Origin: Candidatus Odyssella thessalonicensis
GTDB taxonomy: Bacteria > Pseudomonadota > Alphaproteobacteria > Bin65
Length of the DNA: 7,078 bases
Direction of reading: 5' to 3'
Assembly (NCBI GenBank): GCA_005240015.1
Contig: SBBV01000420.1
Location: 1-7,078, forward strand
The number at the start of each line of letters is the position of its first letter. Within the stretch, counting starts at the first letter, position 1. Below are positions 6,555-7,078 of this stretch, one piece after another. Under the pieces are notes generated by a model. The model made no database searches and had not been told where the DNA came from. It saw nothing but the letters and a program-made list of their open reading frames with translations. The position numbers and the translations under genes were made by a program.

Positions 6555-7078
6555 GCGCGCACCGCCCGCTTGGCGGTGGGAAGCATCTCCGGGAGTGCCT
6601 CGAGCACGCGGCGCGCCAGGAGGTCAGGCGTGGGCGCAGTGGCCGCGTCGATGATGAGATCGGGATTGAGCGGCGCGTGCCAGGGAATGTCGACGCCGAC
6701 CACGTCCCTGATCTCGCCGCGGCGCGCGCGCGCGTAAAGCGATTTCGTCTCGCGCGCGGCGAGAAAGTCGATCTCGGCCTTCAAATAGATCTCGTAGTAG
6801 CCGGGCAGGTTGGCCCGGTTCCAGGCCAGCAGCTCAGGATTGGCGTAAAGCGCAGCCACCAGCACGTCGATGCCCTGGTCGGCCAACAGCTTGGCCATGC
6901 GCTGGACCCGCTGGATCTGGCGAATGCGGTCGGGCTCCTTGAAGCCCAAGTCGCTGCCGAATGCGGCCCGAATTGCGTCGCCGTCGAGCCGCACCAGCGC
7001 CGGACGCACGGGTTTCAGCAGCGCATTCAGCGCGGCAGCGAGCGAACTCTTGCCGCTGCCGGAAAGGCCGGTGAGCCA
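6551..7078 (-). CDS. APS-kinase-like P-loop kinase (CysC family, divergent), 5' end outside window
   Basis: The reading frame stays open through the right edge, so the N-terminus is missing; 175 residues are visible. They begin with a Walker A motif, GLSGSGKSS (visible residues 4-12), then the family's LDGD (31-34) and DLGF (43-46). The C-terminal half keeps SLYARARRGEI and a GVDIPWHAP segment matching the APS kinase GIDSPYE region. Known CysC enzymes phosphorylate APS to PAPS with ATP in the cytoplasm. Several canonical substrate residues differ here. The ENIRR motif reads IRQIQR, and the SPFRAER loop that follows the central beta strand reads YANPELLAW. Membership of the CysC family is clear from the fold motifs. 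APS as substrate is likely from the neighbouring sat gene, but another nucleotide-linked substrate is possible. Its stop codon overlaps the sat start by 4 bp (GTGA), implying translational coupling. Confidence 0.85.
   Translation of the reverse strand, partial: WLTGLSGSGKSSLAAALNALLKPVRPALVRLDGDAIRAAFGSDLGFKEPDRIRQIQRVQRMAKLLADQGIDVLVAALYANPELLAWNRANLPGYYEIYLKAEIDFLAARETKSLYARARRGEIRDVVGVDIPWHAPLNPDLIIDAATAPTPDLLARRVLEALPEMLPTAKRAVRA

Noticed and set aside
4090..6737. Long plus-strand frames opposite pyk and sat (4090-5676 and 5409-6737)
   Set aside because: Both are mirror images of genes with clear catalytic motifs; their products are low-complexity and show no recognisable domain.

Overview
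The window comes from a high-GC bacterium (roughly two thirds G+C by eye). All recognisable genes lie on the minus strand and read right to left. The GC bias, frequent GTG starts, 4-bp stop/start overlaps and protein flavour suggest a proteobacterium, most likely an alphaproteobacterium. That assignment is inference; there is no rRNA or other marker gene here.

Layout in the direction of transcription: (1) an APS-kinase-like P-loop kinase whose first codons lie beyond the right edge (6551-7078); (2) ATP sulfurylase, sat (5472-6554); (3) a full-length divergent pyruvate kinase (4045-5475); (4) the C-terminal half only of a classical APS kinase, without a P-loop (3714-4010); (5) a GT-B-like capsule polysaccharide biosynthesis protein (2148-3704); (6) a radical SAM/SPASM enzyme (1056-2132); (7) a Gfo/Idh/MocA-type NAD(P)-dependent oxidoreductase (40-1038); (8) possibly the first twelve codons of another gene at the left edge (1-38). 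Genes overlap by 4 bp or are separated by 1-34 bp. There is no room for an internal promoter in a conventional spacer, and I see no terminator, tRNA, rRNA, insertion sequence or CRISPR array. The window looks like the inside of one long operon.

The first part resembles a sulfate-activation module: Sat makes APS from sulfate and ATP, an APS kinase makes PAPS, and pyruvate kinase could regenerate ATP from ADP with PEP. The second part looks like surface-glycan assembly or sugar tailoring. Together they suggest a locus making a sulfated, or otherwise nucleotide-activated and modified, surface polysaccharide. No sulfotransferase is visible, so this remains inference.

The oddest point is the APS kinase pair. 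The copy with a P-loop has lost the canonical APS-binding signatures, while the copy that keeps those signatures has lost its P-loop half. Combined with a pyruvate kinase placed between them, this makes the 3.7-7.1 kb region the part most worth a second look.
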